Of a stretch of DNA of 64,000 nt, positions 43,501 to 51,398 are shown piece after piece. The stretch covers positions 806,001 to 870,000 of the forward strand of contig JBBELK010000105.1 in the NCBI GenBank assembly GCA_037783545.1, written 5' to 3'. The stretch is from Henricia sp. BOLD:AAB3569. Its lineage: Eukaryota; Echinodermata; Asteroidea; Spinulosida; Echinasteridae. Below the pieces are notes generated by a model. The model made no database searches. It was not told the origin of the DNA and saw only the letters and a program-made list of their open reading frames with translations. A program made the translations under genes and the position numbers. Position 1 is the first letter of the stretch. Every line of letters starts with the position of its first letter.

Positions 43501-43913
43501 TTTATTATGGCTTTAGAGCTTGGGTACAAAACAAATAAGACAGGCTGAAAAATAGTGTTTCCTCACAAAATGTTCTCACTCCTAAATTTGTGTTTTTCCA
43601 TCAAATCTGCACTTACCACTAATGCTTGACGAGTCATTTTAGAGAAAACAAACTCTTTAATACCTTTCTCAGTTATAGATATGTGTGAAGGGAGACACAA
43701 AGCACCTACTCATGCCAGACGTGTGGGAAGAAAGCACCTGTCTCCTAAGATGGCCGCCGTGCAAAGATCCTATTATCATTTACTAAGATGTCTAAAACTG
43801 TTCATGCATGATACTTACATCCTGGCCTGACGTCACTTGAAGTAACAACACTAATGCAACGAGAATGAGGACCAATCTTGCAACCATTGTACACGTAGTC
43901 TTCAGAAATTCAC
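20628..43913 (-). CDS. Gene B: complete tetra-DOMON cytochrome b561 (FRRS1-like), 1020 aa
   Basis: Twenty-five coding exons in transcript order: 43887-43819, 43074-42886, 41790-41701, 40924-40765, 38947-38871, 38503-38312, 37066-36962, 36265-36100, 35023-34908, 34491-34303, 33790-33686, 33001-32836, 31759-31644, 31227-31036, 30048-29947, 29648-29483, 28986-28870, 27507-27392, 26014-25922, 25451-25348, 24918-24860, 24159-24013, 23131-23087, 20837-20752, 20723-20628. They sum to 3063 nt and stay in frame to a TGA at 20630-20628. Residues 1-23 are a signal peptide, 24-195, 196-388, 389-580 and 581-772 are DOMON modules, about 773-946 the b561 core, and the rest a Pro-rich tail. A possible AATAAA lies about 110 bp past the stop. 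By homology it is a heme membrane redox protein; substrate and partner are unknown. The least certain junction is the module 1 linker donor at 38870. Confidence 0.9.
20985..21230. repeat. Imperfect inverted repeat around AAAAAGGTGAATCAGACCCG
   Basis: AAAAAGGTGAATCAGACCCG is mirrored by the TCTGATCCGCCTTTTTCAAT side, with GTGTAAACG / CGTTTACAC further out. It lies in the gene B intron upstream of its penultimate exon. Confidence 0.5.
21270..21525 (+). repeat. Dispersed repeat, longer copy of the 1-165 element
   Basis: TCTATAAATTTGGGGTCCA at the left is mirrored by TGGACCCCAAATTTATAGA at the right, so this is a TIR element of about 250 bp. The central AAATGCCTTCTATTTCAAAG matches the window start in reverse. 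Confidence 0.7.
21951..23010. repeat. Minisatellite built on TCAAGTCAAGTC, inside a gene B intron
   Basis: The main array from 22258 alternates two units: type 1, TTGAGGCCGGAGTCTCAAGT then CAAGTCA, and type 2, TTGAGGTTTGAGTCTCAAGT then CAAGTCGAGTCA. The order of types is irregular (1-2, 1-1-2, 1-2). A degenerate prelude begins near 21951. It occupies the intron between exons 23087-23131 and 20752-20837. Confidence 0.9.
24013..27507 (-). CDS. Gene B cytochrome b561 core (five exons)
   Basis: Helix 1 27392-27507 (SLMLIAWLGFASIGITMARY, FKPMWPSSK). Helix 2 25922-26014 (IHRICMMSCVSCFIAAFVLI). Helix 3 25348-25451 (TTLAHAICGIIVTALGIINP, IMAIFRPHPG). Helix 4 24860-24918 (RPIFNWAHWGVGTTAHLLA). Helix 5-6 24013-24159 (ATILLGLNYNAPLLGLPKSL then FFIMIGFVAFHAVAWIIFQV). 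Junction phases 1-0-0-2-1-1 are consistent throughout. His residues in IHR, AHA, WAHW and AFHA are in the right helices to be the two heme-ligand pairs of the b561 family. Read-through past the GTAGGG donor of the last exon would give 29 more residues to a stop at 23927; I prefer splicing because two further in-phase exons exist. Confidence 0.9.
24300..24700. repeat. Dispersed repeat with TTGATTGCTTTCCGGTGA
   Basis: Shares TTGATTGCTTTCCGGTGATG, CACGTGGCTCGAGTGATAAC and GCTAAAAATCGC with 49860-50190 and in part with 37640-37745 and 30430-30460. It lies in the gene B helix 4 to helix 5 intron and contains no coding signal. Confidence 0.65.
26206..26440 (+). mobile_element. tRNA-Leu-like SINE with (AAAT)n tail
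   Basis: GTTATGGCCGAGCGGTC and GTAGGTTCGATTCCTGGCC form a tRNA-like head, then CCCCGAGCAAGGCACTTAAC, then an (AAAT)n tail at 26380-26440. It lies in the helix 1-helix 2 intron of gene B. Confidence 0.75.
26711..27128. mobile_element. 418-bp TIR element with CCAATGCATAGTTCCGA ends, copy 1
   Basis: The left GCAATGCATAGTTCCGAG pairs with the right TCGGAACTATGCATTGG. The same element in opposite orientation is at 40238-40689. Both lie in gene B introns. Confidence 0.8.
28030..28320 (+). pseudogene. Remnant resembling the C-terminus of a non-LTR retrotransposon polyprotein
   Basis: The plus frame reads LSPLSVRRTINDSLFLYKHF and later ALRSQN and SYGMTGS. This pattern resembles the tail following reverse transcriptase in many LINE ORF2 proteins. 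It starts without a natural start codon and there is no polymerase domain next to it. It is embedded in the module 4 linker-helix 1 intron of gene B. The assignment is by motif resemblance only. Confidence 0.4.
28870..31227 (-). CDS. Gene B DOMON module 4 (four exons, joined to b561)
   Basis: D1 31036-31227 (LDGCGQTVGCFMPDAGCGGD ... SSTASGM), D2 29947-30048 (PADVYACTSREQVERSENV), D3 29483-29648 (GAVTLDSIEAMNGM ... DNVNTPAG) with a GC donor at 29477-29482, linker 28870-28986 (TIQGNQHKNRWAAQESVDL ... NIALAKAH). The linker ends at phase 1 and, as in gene A module 4, carries the ALAKAH lead into b561 helix 1. Only membrane-proximal linkers have this ending; linkers of modules 1-3 end in Pro-rich hinges instead. 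Confidence 0.9.
29060..29340. repeat. Dispersed repeat with TGATAATGCCCGGCCGGCTG
   Basis: Shared with 31800-32290, 35065-35555 and 49040-49325. The 3' half holds GCGCGCAACACGCCTACGTT, giving a stretch of alternating purine-pyrimidine. The copies in gene B modules 2 and 3 came with the module duplication. Confidence 0.65.
30150..30350 (-). repeat. GGGCGAC-type repeat, copy 2
   Basis: Contains AGGTCTAGAACTGTCTC, TTTGGAAGCTTTGGGTAAAA and GCCGAAATTTTGGTGGTCCC, aligned with the copy at 4500-4835. Lies in the D1-D2 intron of gene B module 4. Confidence 0.6.
30725..30870. repeat. Hairpin-forming repeat, gene B module 4 copy
   Basis: The arms TAAAGCGGGTCTCCCACTGT and GCGATTTTCGCCACGAATTT pair with GCGAAAATCGCACAGTGGGA and GGCCCGCTTA. 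Equivalent copies sit at 33990-34135 and 38000-38145. Confidence 0.85.
31533..31566. repeat. (TAGTG)n microsatellite
   Basis: Seven perfect TAGTG pentamers, repeated identically at 34797-34830 in the duplicated module. Confidence 0.9.
31644..34491 (-). CDS. Gene B DOMON module 3 (four exons, near-identical to module 2)
   Basis: D1 34303-34491 (LDGCGQTVGCFTPDAECGGD, one codon shorter than in modules 2 and 4), D2 33686-33790, D3 32836-33001 with a GC donor at 32830-32835, linker 31644-31759. The coding D2, D3 and linker repeat module 2 at an offset of about 3264-3276 bp. All junctions keep phases 0, 0, 1 and 0. Such close copies could also be an assembly artefact, but the D1 exon, poly-C tract and a 270-bp deletion difference argue for two real copies. 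Confidence 0.88.
33990..34135. repeat. Hairpin-forming repeat, gene B module 3 copy
   Basis: Same arms as 30725-30870; loop centre TCTATAGACAGTCTCTGTTA. Confidence 0.85.
34908..38503 (-). CDS. Gene B DOMON module 2 (four exons, near-identical to module 3)
   Basis: D1 38312-38503 (LDGCGQTVGCFTPDAGCGGD ... SSISSGM), D2 36962-37066 (PADVYACTSGSAQVERSENV), D3 36100-36265 (GAVTLDSIEVMNGM ... DKFYDITSGNKYFLLLAIGD), linker 34908-35023 (TIEGNRHTNRWAAQESVDL ending GTQMPAQG). D3 ends in a GC donor (GCAAGT, 36094-36099). D2, D3 and linker are essentially identical to those of module 3, as are the introns, which marks a recent in-frame duplication. Confidence 0.9.
37170..37480 (-). repeat. GGGCGAC-type repeat, copy 3, with adjacent (TTA)n
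   Basis: Aligns with copies 1, 2 and 4 (AAATTTCGGTGGTAG, AGGTCTAGAACCATCTC). It is followed by (TTA)n at 37485-37520. Confidence 0.6.
38000..38145. repeat. Hairpin-forming repeat, gene B module 2 copy
   Basis: Same arms as 30725-30870. Confidence 0.85.
38579..38853. mobile_element. Poly-C MITE with ATCAATTGTTTCCCCC termini
   Basis: The left end ATCAATTGTTCCCCCCACCC is mirrored by GGGTGGGGGAAACAATTGAT. The body contains CCCCACCTAAGAGGTGG and GTCACTTTTTGCGTGACAAA. A partial copy with the same body is at 59512-59740. It abuts the module 1 linker exon of gene B. Confidence 0.85.
38871..43074 (-). CDS. Gene B DOMON module 1 (four exons)
   Basis: D1 42886-43074 starts VEGCDVTKGCL and ends STQTSGM. 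D2 41701-41790 contains PADVYACTSSG and is the shortest D2 (30 codons). D3 40765-40924 starts NTVTTESNTNVNG, contains DKFYNISGDNAYYILLAVGD, and has a normal GTACGT donor. Linker 38871-38947 encodes TIAGNQHNARW and ends RDFSM. The GTAACC donor after RDFSM keeps phase 0, but past it the same frame reads VTEPHL, which resembles the Pro-rich hinge of A module 2 (VATEPPPL), and then runs into a MITE at 38853. The hinge therefore seems to have been cut short by that insertion. Introns here carry SINEs, a gggcgac-type repeat and a tRNA-like inverted cluster. Confidence 0.82.
39041..39208. mobile_element. Foldback element with CATCCATCTTGCG arms, copy 2
   Basis: The left AGCCGCCTTTCCTTAGGTCT pairs with AGACCTAAGGAAAGGTGGCT. 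It shares its body with 19122-19279. Confidence 0.75.
39835..40122. mobile_element. TIR element with GGGCTTGGGAAT ends
   Basis: AGGGCTTGGGAATCGACGTC at the left is mirrored by ACATTCCCAAGCCCT at the right, with GACGTCA motifs inside. Immediately followed by another element (40125-40245) whose parts recur inverted at 46220-46350. Confidence 0.65.
40238..40689. mobile_element. TIR element with CCAATGCATAGTTCCGA ends, copy 2
   Basis: Opposite orientation to 26711-27128, with the same body (CAATCAAGCCGAACCCGCGA, GCCATTGACCGGGTGAATTT). Confidence 0.8.
40950..41470 (-). mobile_element. Cluster of tRNA-derived SINE copies
   Basis: Three copies of the ACCAAACTTGGGATGAGAGA unit flank two tRNA-like segments (GACTCACCGGGCAGATGCTC and CGAACCCGAGACCTCTGACT), in the D3-D2 intron of gene B module 1. 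Confidence 0.7.
41826..42110 (+). repeat. GGGCGAC-type repeat, copy 4
   Basis: The most intact copy: GCCGCAAATAGGGCGACATT at one end and TGTCGCCCTATCCTAGCATT at the other, with TACCCAAAGCTTCCAAAAAT in the body. Confidence 0.65.
42325..42397 (-). tRNA. tRNA-Thr(TGT)-like sequence, copy 1, probably not functional
   Basis: Read on the minus strand it has GCTC..GAGC as D stem, TTGGC/GCCAA anticodon stem, loop CATGTAA (TGT), and a TTCGAAT T loop. The T stem GTGGG/CCCAG and acceptor GCCCAGA/TCGGGGC each have a mismatch, and one extra A lies before the anticodon stem. It is more likely a tRNA-derived repeat than a gene. Confidence 0.4.
42504..42576 (+). tRNA. tRNA-Thr(TGT)-like sequence, copy 2, probably not functional
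   Basis: The T arm CTGGG-TTCGAAT-CCCAG is perfect, and the D arm and loop CATGTAA are intact, but the acceptor TCCCAGA/TCGGGGC has two mismatches and the anticodon stem has one. Confidence 0.4.
42712..42784 (+). tRNA. tRNA-Thr(TGT)-like sequence, copy 3, probably not functional
   Basis: Like copy 2 with more acceptor damage (TCCAAGA/TCAGGGC). Confidence 0.35.
43819..43913 (-). CDS. Gene B first coding exon: signal peptide
   Basis: The ATG at 43887-43885 begins MVARLVLILVALVLLLQVTS and ends GQD before a GTAAGT donor in phase 0. A TTCAG acceptor precedes 26 nt of 5' leader. The strongly hydrophobic 15-residue core followed by Val-Thr-Ser-Gly is a classic cleavable signal. The exon matches gene A's first exon in position, phase and C-terminal GQD. 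Confidence 0.88.
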
Positions 43914-44744
43914 CTGAACAGGACAAAAACGAACATGATTAAATGTTCTTTTGGGGGACAGTCACGGAGAGTCAAAGTGCAGATTTGTGGGTTTTTGTGT
44001 AATTTTATGCAGGGGTTGTCCAAAAAGTCAAATAAAAATGGTTGGGAACTACAAACATTCACAAATAAATATATTGACGGGCAAATAAAATGGTATCTCA
44101 CTCGTTATATGGTATGCCTTGTTTACTCTTCGAGTATATTGGTTATTAAAAATATCCTAATTGCAATTAAATTTTCCCCAAACCTGGTGAATGTTCAACC
44201 AGAACGGCCTTCTGCAACGACAGAAAACATCACCCGGGACTATTGATGCATTATTATTGACCCGATTCGTTCACAAATGCCCTTTAAAAATATCACTGCA
44301 CTTGACCTAGCACAAGTACTACTTATAACATGATATATGAACACTTGACGGCTTAGAATGGTTTAATGATGTTCCCTTTTGATTAAAGTTAGTGATCAGG
44401 ACAGCTTGAGCAACAAAGGAAAGAGTTTGTTAATTCATTGTTGTGTTGTTAAACTGACAATTTGTGAGTTAAATTTCTTAAAAGAAGAAGGATGTTATTT
44501 AAAAGTCAAATGTTTTGATCTGTGGATCTTATTCATTGACTGACAAGAACAAGTTCTGTCTGGCTACATAACGACTGAGAGAATGTACGGTATGACGAGT
44601 TTCATTGCAAAATGCTATCCATTTTTGGCATTTTGAAAAAAACTGCCATTTTGTATTACAACTAAGCACTACAGTCATGGCAAATTCCAATAGGTAACAT
44701 TTTTTTGTGGGATATAACACAGTTTGCCAATAATGAGTGTTTCC

Positions 44745-44965
44745 ACGGTAAATGGGGGCATTTTGGTACAATACAGACCATATTTTCTAGAAATTACCTC
44801 TGTCTGGTCTCAAAATAAAAGAAATAAGTTTCAGTTGTTTTAAAGAGATAATTTGGGCCCAAAAAGGGTTTTAAATAGTGTGACAACATGCCTTTCTAAA
44901 AACGCTGTGTACAAATTTTCAATATACGCTCGTAACCGGGATGGCTTAAAATGTAACACAAGTCC
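44745..44965 (+). repeat. Single arm of the 1235-1655 foldback family
   Basis: Matches GACCATATTTTC..GAAAT, CTCTGTCTGGTCTCAAAATA and CAATATACGCTCGTAACC. Lies in the first intron of gene B. Confidence 0.7.
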
Positions 44966-44998
44966 AATGAGAATACAACTAAAGTTAGAATGACTGTG

Positions 44999-45058
44999 CA
45001 ATTCAATTCAATTCAATCCAATTCAATCCAATTCAATCCAATTCCAATTCCAATTTCA
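44999..45058. repeat. AATTC/AATCC pentamer microsatellite
   Basis: Runs of AATTC alternating with AATCC, grading into AATTCC. Confidence 0.85.
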
Positions 45059-45977
45059 ATTTACTGTCCAACAATAGAAAATTGCACTGTCATCAAGCTC
45101 AAACTTAAAACATTCAGTGTGGCTGGAAACCAAATATCGTATGCTTGCAACATACATATTTACCACTTGGGAAATGTCAGGAAATGCATTCAAGGAAACA
45201 ACTGCACAAATTAGAAATGCATACATGTAACAGGAAATGGCAGTGCAAGGAATCTATAAAGCCTATTGTATCATCTCTGCATGTATAACACATTCCTGGA
45301 ACGGCAGTGCTATAAACCTTTATCACGGTGCGGCCTTGTTTCCTAATTCCTATTCAAAAAAACAGAACTAGAGCGTGGCTTGCAGAAAAAATTGTTTGCC
45401 CCCGTGTTGAAAATGTTCATTGTGTGCGTCACAATGACACACCCATGGCACCATCAAGAAAACGGTAGATTATATGCGCTATCACGTGGACGCGCAGACG
45501 CTCTGCTCGTGCCCGACTGGTATCATGAGGAACAAGACAAAGATGGACGCACCGAGATAAATGTCAATTACATATCACAAGGAGAATGTCGGTAAACTAC
45601 CACAGGTACATGGGTCATTCCATGCCTGGGGCTCCAGGGTGACAATATCAGATTTTGCTAAAAATTCGACCAAATGTACCTTAATGTAATGAAAAACCCC
45701 AAAGTTACAGTGGAAAATTCTAAGTGGTTTCAATTTTGGGTGCCACACTCTTGTTTGCACTAGTGGATCGCTACACTGATTTGTGAGGGTTTTTGAAAGG
45801 CCATAACTTCATTTCTAAACATGATAGGAAGCTAAAAATTGCTACTGTGACTAATTACTGCCCATACTTTCAGAATCTGGCATAAGAATTGGGCTTTGCT
45901 AAAAAAAAAACCTGGAAGGACCCACATGACAAAAGATACATTATGTTTTCAATGCTAAACATACTTTTCAATAGAAT

Positions 45978-46500
45978 CTCAATTTACCTGTATTTACCTA
46001 AAATCCTTTTAATTTAAAGCAAGACTCTATTCCTGTCAAAACTATTGCAAACCATATACAGGAATGCAATTACTAGACAAAATTAAATTCATTAAAATGT
46101 TAGTCTATTCTCTGATTGTGTGAGTTTTGACGAGCTTCTGCTGATGATTCAAGACTGTTGAAGAGTACCAGCACTATCAAATAGACTGCCGAAGTGAATA
46201 CACCGTACGTCAGCTTTTGTTAGTTGACTAGTCAATTGGCTCTACACCAAAAATCACCGAACTGTGTCCCTGTGCTTTTGCAATGGTACTTTTTCCCACG
46301 GCCTTATGTTTAGAGCCAATTGCCATGGCAACGCACGTCACACTTCGGCTGTCTATAGAATCTCAATTTACCTGTATTTACCTACATATATGTAAAATCC
46401 TGTTAATTTAAAGCAAGACTGTTCCTGTCAAAAGTTTTGCAAACCATATACAGGAATGCATACATGTACTAGACAAAATTAAATTCATTAAAATTTCAGC
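45978..46500. repeat. Direct duplication with an inserted element between
   Basis: TCAATTTACCTGTATTTACC through AAACCATATACAGGAATGC occurs at 45978-46105 and 46360-46500. Between them, 46220-46350 is an inverted relative of 40125-40245 (GGCTCTACACC, TTTAGAGCCAATTGCCATGG). All lies in gene B's putative first intron. Confidence 0.65.
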
Positions 46501-46633
46501 CTCACATTGAATTCTCTTAATGTGTGAAGTTTGACAAGGCCGCTTTGCTGACAATTCGAGACGATAAAGAGTACCAGCATTATGATTTTATACCATTAAA
46601 TTGTAACAACACAAAAAGACAGAATATTCATAC

Positions 46634-46740
46634 CTGTTGAACACGCATAAATCCAACTTGTTGCCACTGCTGCTGCTAGTGTTGCTGTACTTGTCGTGCT
46701 GCTAGACGAATTGTAACGCTGCTTTCTTTGTCAAACTAAA
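46634..46740 (-). other. Probable 5'-UTR exon of gene B
   Basis: On the minus strand a GTATGA donor (46633-46628) follows TTCAACAG, and upstream lies a CAG/CAA-rich leader-like stretch. The acceptor at 43914-43916 begins the signal-peptide exon with 26 nt of leader, so a noncoding exon is needed somewhere upstream, and this is the best candidate. If joined, it contains a short upstream ORF starting ATGCGTGTTCAACAG that ends at a TGA in the next exon. The upper limit is a guess because I cannot see the start site. No TATA box was recognised. Confidence 0.4.
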
Positions 46741-49700
46741 CATTAATTTTGTTCACGCTTCAGTCGTCAATTGGGCGGAGTCCCCTCCTGCTGACACACA
46801 AATAATAAAATATCACAGTTCAGTTTGGATAAAGGAAGTTCATAACAACAGGAAAATGTATGCACGTGATCTGCACACACCGTTAGTAGTACTTGATCTC
46901 TAAGCATGTACAGCAGATCAGCAAACTTGACAGTTTATTGATCAGAATTTCATAATCGGTGTCAATGATTGACATTTGAAATAATACAGTTAATGGGCCG
47001 GGCCAGCGCTAAGAGCAAACAATCCTAGGTAATCACACAGCCTCGACCACACACTCTGATTATCAAAAAAAACACTGGATTTGATGAGTTTCGTGATTAG
47101 AAAAAGGCCTGCTATAAATAGTATGAAACGCTAGTACTACATTAAAGTGTTTTTTTCCGTTTGTAATTTTTTTATCTACGTAGTGTGACTGTCATAGCCC
47201 AAAAAATAAACTATTGTACAGGTCAGTCACCATGGCGAAAAAGGCAGAATTAATCGTGACACAGCACTTTTTTGTTGTGTACAAACCAGTCATGGAGTTG
47301 TAACTCTTTGGTACCAACTGTGACTTTCTGTGGGCATGTGTGACTGTGCATTCGTGTCAAGTATTAGAATGTATTTCATGCAAGCTTAAAAATTATGTAA
47401 ATTTGGATTCAGGATATGGCTTTGTGCCAAGTCTGCCTCAGTTAATTAAAGCATAAAGGAAGAAAACAAGATAATAATTGCCTAAATATCCCTTTTCACT
47501 GCAATTAACAAGCAATTAACAAGCAATTACCAACTACCTACTTAAATTATACATTAATTACTTTTATTTTAAATAAATAAAGGTCCATTAGCATTGAACT
47601 CAAAGGTTCTTGGAAAAGACTAATGGCAACCTATTAAAGGAGCGTGACCAGATTTTTCCCCCCTAAAAAAAATCAATTTCGTTCTAACCTAACAATCATA
47701 CAAAATATCTCCCCAAAACACAGTCAAACTATAGTTAAGTTAACACTCATAGTTAAGTTAACTTTAGTGTCAGCCGCCCGGTTAACCAGTTAACTGACAC
47801 TCACTGTTGAAAGGATTACAAAAAGGTTTCTAAATTAACCGTAAATTTTCATTCCTAACTGAAACTGCTCTGATCATATACACCCCTTTAAATTTTTTTT
47901 CCATGGTGAAATACAAAATATAAAAAATGTGATTCTATGATTCAACATACCAGCAATCTATCCACCCTGACGTTGGTTTTGGTCCAAAATGCCAACTACC
48001 TTTAAAATTGAGGCCATGACTGCATTGGGTTGCAACTCATACACAAAACGCTTGCAAATATCTCATTGTAACAGACTCAGTCAGACCCGAAATGGCCTTG
48101 GTCTAATTCTCATTTGTAATGAGAAAATGTTTGTCTCTATGGTGATTCATTGGAGCAGTGCATACGCCATTTATGATACACAGTGGTTTTTTAATCAATA
48201 ATCTAATGACCTTTCCGGGAGTACTTTTCCCACAGTGCCGATGAAAGGAAATCTACAGTATTGTGAATTAGAATAAATTTTACATACAAATTTCCATGAC
48301 CCGAGGTACATGTACAACCCAAAATTATAGCCGTCATCAGTGTGAAATTGACAATTATTCGTCAATTAATACATTTACTCCATTGGTCCATATGGTCTTT
48401 TCAATAGGTTTGTTTGTCCATAAAATGTACACACCATATGCATGTACTGTGTTTTATTGAGTTTAATGATACAGAGGTTTGCAGCACATTGAACATTTTT
48501 TTTTTTAAATTGTTTAAATTAAATTTTATTTGAACATTTTATTTTTAATAAAATACATGTACTTTTAATATTTTTCTGTCTCCACGAAATACCACAATAT
48601 GTAAATTGTTTTCCCTTGTAAAACAACAGAAATCACTGTCCAATCTACCGGTACGCCAATCAAACTGCAAGTGCTGCATTTTTGGTAAACAATATGAATT
48701 GCAATGCAAACAAAACTCTGCCATTGAACTAGCACGCTACAGCCTTTAGCAAACAATTCGTACCACCTTGTGCTAAGCATGGGTCAGTTCTATAGCAACT
48801 GACAAGGACCACAAACTAAATGGACATCTCATTATTATTAAAAACTGTATTCAATGTAAAAAAAAAAGCCTAAAAAGATTAAATTTGTACTAAATGGAAA
48901 GACACATGACTCAGTATACTACACATTAGAAGTGGGAGCACCCCCAGGCACAGAAAGGGTAAAAATAAACAAAAACACATCCCCTCTCCCTAAAATAAGA
49001 GAACAACATTTAACAATTTCAAATTAGCACTAAATACCAATTCATAAATACCTTGGACAGTTTACGCATCTCTATTGGCTGAGAGCACGTCACGTGGGCA
49101 GTCTTAAATTAACGATAAATAATAGTGATAATGCCCGGCTGGCTGTCCCGCGTTTGTGCCCTTGTCAGCCCTTGTTTGTTTTCTAACAAAAACAACATCA
49201 AGCAACATCAAGATCAAGATGTCCTGGGCACTGATAATGCCCTCGCCTGGCGGCTCGGGCATTAACAGTGCCCAGGACCCCTAGCTGGCTTTAAACGTGT
49301 GTTTAAGATTGGCCAAACCTACTTTTAACCCCTAATTTAAAAATTTGGATTAAAAAAAAAAAGTGGGTGACTCAAAAGAATTACATAATTTGGACACAAA
49401 ATTAAATTTTAGGAACCTCTTAGGAAATACAATTCAGTCCAGAAAATGTACATCCATGTTGTGGGTTTTCCTCACATCTAAAATTGAATGTTTCTTTCTC
49501 ATTTCTCTAAAATATCAGTCCAGACGTTATTGGCAATGTTGGTGATGCTATTGATTGTGCTGATGATTTAAATAAACTCCAACAATAAACAAAGCATTGA
49601 GAACGACATCAATGACATGTGTGGCACAGGTGGTGCGTTAATTAATGCAAATGATGATCACAATCAGAAAGAAGACTAATAATATTGACTGAATCATCGT

Positions 49701-51030
49701 CAGTGAAGCATCAGTTTTGGTTTTGTTTGCAGATCAGAATAATCATTTTTAGCAAAATGCATAATGGTTAGAAAACCTCAAGCAAAAATGGTTGGCATTT
49801 CAAAATGTGTATGGCTGAATACAGTCAAACTTTTTTTAATAAGAGGTCCTTGGAACTTTCGTATATTATTGATTGCTTTCCGGTGACGTCACACCTTCCA
49901 TCCACCATTTTGGGTGTCATTTTTTATGACCCACGTGGCTCGAGTGATTACCGGCCAAAAAAGCAAGAAAAGCACATTGGTTGCACTTACCTCTGTTGCT
50001 TAACCTTGCTTTATGTTGTTGCACCATGGCTGTTGTATCGATAAAGATAAAATGTATTTCTTTAGGCTAAAAATCGCTATCAAGTAAACGCGCGCGTGTG
50101 GCATTTTCGAATGAAAATACGCTGGAGAGTATTTTGTACGCGTGTTCATGTGCATCTATTGGATGTGCGTGTACACGCGTGACCAGTGACACCCAATAAC
50201 AGAAACCTTGTACCGGTATTATCCGGAATGAAAAACATAAACCAGGAACATAAACAACATTTATTTTTGGCTTTCCGCACTCCTGCGGAAAGTCCTTGTT
50301 TTTGTTGTGATTTTGTTTTGGCTTTCCGCAGCAGCATCTTGCGGAAAGCCTTTGTTTCTATTCTGATTTTTATTTTTATTGGCTTTCCGCACTCCTGCGG
50401 AAAGTCCTTGTTTCTGTTCTGATTTTTCTGTCAGATTACAAGCGTTTAAAATATATGGCCTTCAATATTCAAACATCTGTAAAAATTTAACCGTTTGAGA
50501 TACAAACTTTATTCCTTCGGCAATGGTCATGACTATCTAAGGTCTAAATTTCATACACAGACATTGACCTTGAATCTTGCTTCCTATTGGTCGAAAACGA
50601 GGCTGCCCTGTCATTTAAAACTGGTAGCAGATACCGAGATCGGGTCAAAAGTGTTAGTCTCAGGACCCCTTGGGCATCAAAACAATACCAAAAGTTAGGT
50701 CGTCACGCGAAAGAGCGCCCTCTAGCGGCAAGTTGAAAAATGACCAAAACGCGTTTTTAAGAGATGTCTGTGGCGAAGTTTTTGCAAATTGGCCCAAAAT
50801 TGGTGCATATGTTCACTGAGGGTCATACCTTCAAAAGTTTTATGACGTCACCAGGTGTCAAATTACACTCGGTTGAACATGCTTTCGTCTAACGGCTATA
50901 GCTAGAGAACGAAAAGACCGATGGAGGTCAAATTTTGTGTTTTAGGTTTGTTGTGACTTGCTTTAATGCATATTGTCAGGAAAATTTGGTGGCGTTACGA
51001 TGACGTCATCAAATAAGCGCTTGTGCAGCA
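46741..51030. other. Spacer upstream of gene B, proximal half
   Basis: No exon was recognised. Contents seen: a TGATAATGCCCGG-type repeat at 49040-49325, a TTGATTGCTTTCCGGTGACG repeat at 49860-50190, GCGGAAAG hairpins at 50263-50412, and a stretch 50700-51030 with several TGACGTCA-like palindromes and CGCCCTCTAGCGGC that looks like repeat DNA. Short open frames show no domain. Gene B's promoter should lie at the left end. Confidence 0.6.
50263..50412. repeat. Three tandem GGCTTTCCGCA hairpin units
   Basis: GGCTTTCCGCACTCCTGCGG then AAAGTCC occurs first and third, and GGCTTTCCGCAGCAGCATCT then TGCGGAAAGCC second. Each can fold on itself and all are joined by TTTGTTTCT-like linkers. Confidence 0.8.
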
Positions 51031-51385
51031 TAAATAATAAGCCAAGGTCGTTTGACTTGGTGCAATGTGTATTATCAGCTAAATATTGTGACGTCACGAT
51101 GACGTAATCAAATAAGAGTTCCTCAAGTATACATTAACCTAGGTTGTTTACTTCATCCATTGGTCGTATGACCTTGAAACCTAGCAGGTGACTGGACCTG
51201 GTCATTAACATGCATATGACATGCGTGATTTATTATTAAATAATAAGCCAAGGTCGTTTGACTTGGTGCAATGTGTATTATCAGCTAAATATTGTGACGT
51301 CACGATGACGTAATCAAATAAGAGTTCCTCAAGTATACATTAACCTAGGTTGTTTACTTCATCCATTGGTCGTATGACCTAGCAG
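51031..51385. repeat. Direct repeat of about 150 bp (206-bp spacing) abutting the satellite
   Basis: AATAATAAGCCAAGGTCGTT through CATTGGTCGTATGACCT occurs at about 51032-51178 and 51238-51382. The copies then differ: the first continues into ctagcaggtgactggacctg, the second into ctagcagatgactggtccag and the satellite. Confidence 0.85.
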
Positions 51386-51398
51386 ATGACTGGTCCAG

